64,000 nucleotides of DNA, taken from the NCBI RefSeq assembly GCF_014349235.1, contig NZ_JACSOH010000020.1, positions 1 to 64,000 of the forward strand, in the 5' to 3' direction. The position numbers were made by a program, and so were the translations under genes. The DNA is from Cytophaga sp. FL35. GTDB taxonomy: Bacteria > Bacteroidota > Bacteroidia > Flavobacteriales > Flavobacteriaceae. Positions 63,690 through 64,000 of this stretch are shown here, piece by piece. The notes under the pieces are model-generated. The model saw only the letters and a program-made list of their open reading frames with translations, searched no databases and was not told the origin of the DNA. Position 1 is the first letter of the stretch. Every line of letters starts with the position of its first letter.

Positions 63690-64000
63690 TTATCTTCTCG
63701 TCTTAAGTTTAGTAGCGTAATACTCGCCAATCGCAAAACCTTCATCTTGACCGTTGGCGATAGCTGGCATGTAATGGATTCCGCCATAAAAACGGCTGAT
63801 GGCCGCCTCGTTAGCGGCATCCCTAAACGATTTAAAATGGCGAGTAGGCAGGCCGAACTCTTCTTCTGTAGAATCTGCAAATTCAAAATTCTCCCCGAAA
63901 AGTTTGGTCAAAATAATAGCCGCTCCAGAAGACACTACACTGTGACCGCTAGTATATTCAGGAAATGGAGGGGTTTGGAGAACCGGTAACCAGTTCGGGT
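63690..64000 (-). CDS. Vanadium-dependent haloperoxidase-like protein, C-terminal end (partial)
   Basis: The last 103 or so codons of a gene that starts beyond the window. The frame stays open to base 64000. It contains the vanadate-binding signatures of the haloperoxidase/PAP2 superfamily: FPEYTSGH (catalytic His within TSGH) and SRFYGGIHY. These are followed by an ending like those of bacterial family members (AIGEYYATKLKTRR). Marine flavobacteria encode vanadium iodo- and bromoperoxidases and related acid phosphatases of this fold. Halide preference, or peroxidase versus phosphatase, cannot be decided from this fragment. Confidence 0.88.
   Translation of the reverse strand, partial: PNWLPVLQTPPFPEYTSGHSVVSSGAAIILTKLFGENFEFADSTEEEFGLPTRHFKSFRDAANEAAISRFYGGIHYMPAIANGQDEGFAIGEYYATKLKTRR

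Noticed and set aside
63674-63886. 70-aa open frame on the minus strand near the right edge
   Set aside because: It overlaps the haloperoxidase frame, which shows vanadate-binding motifs. This frame shows none.

Overview
The window looks like the chromosome of a marine flavobacterium (Bacteroidota, Flavobacteriaceae, of the Zobellia/Maribacter/Arenibacter kind). This rests on three SusC/SusD outer-membrane glycan-uptake pairs, a FecR/ECF-sigma pair, a hybrid two-component system (HTCS), many lipoprotein signal peptides, AT-rich spacers with weak Shine-Dalgarno sequences, an S1 sulfatase and the end of a vanadium haloperoxidase gene. The genus is inference. I saw no tRNA, rRNA, CRISPR array or insertion sequence.

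Layout. (A) 521-10354: a PNGase F-like deglycosylase, an ECF sigma factor, a divergent FecR anti-sigma factor, and SusC1 (with an STN signalling domain)/SusD1, closed by a strong terminator at 10421. (B) 10568-13880: an AraC regulator, two NTF2-like proteins and an alpha/beta hydrolase. (C) 13999-15072: a lone yellow/major-royal-jelly-family lipoprotein. (D) 15414-31981: a membrane-tethered sensor-regulator, SusC2/SusD2, then an eight-gene run: DUF1080 protein, PVC-type cytochrome dehydrogenase, FG-GAP propeller, Dabb protein, Tm-1-like protein, TIM-barrel 'PEP hydrolase-like' protein and MFS transporter, closed at 32032. An FMN 2-hydroxy-acid dehydrogenase and a GH20 hexosaminidase follow. 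(E) 35498-60448: HTCS regulator, GH2, GH43, SusC3/SusD3/DUF3823, then a tight operon of GH43, sulfatase, mutarotase, GH43, a second Tm-1-like/TIM-barrel pair, cupin, a PVC-type dehydrogenase ending in a cupredoxin, and ThuA. (F) 60785-63472: a third PVC-type cytochrome protein. (G) The end of a haloperoxidase gene on the minus strand.

How the genes may work together. Each SusCD locus uses a different regulator: ECF sigma/FecR with an STN domain, a membrane one-component sensor, or an HTCS. Clusters D and E both combine glycan capture with what appears to be an oxidative sugar pathway: PVC-type periplasmic dehydrogenases, a DUF1080 (3-keto-glycoside type) lyase/hydrolase, ThuA, and a split Tm-1 pair (UPF0261 + TIM barrel). 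Tomato Tm-1 is one protein made of these two halves. The recurrence of the pair next to oxidised-sugar enzymes is the best candidate here for an under-described system. The two most unusual individual proteins are a PVC-type dehydrogenase that carries an azurin-like copper domain where its two paralogues carry a haem c domain, and a putative lipoprotein sensor with two levanase-type beta-sandwich domains, one membrane helix and a shortened AraC DNA-binding domain. By-eye motif comparison also found an inverted-repeat operator shared by SusC2 and the DUF1080 operon, and a repeated HTCS-type motif shared by the GH2 and SusC3 promoters.
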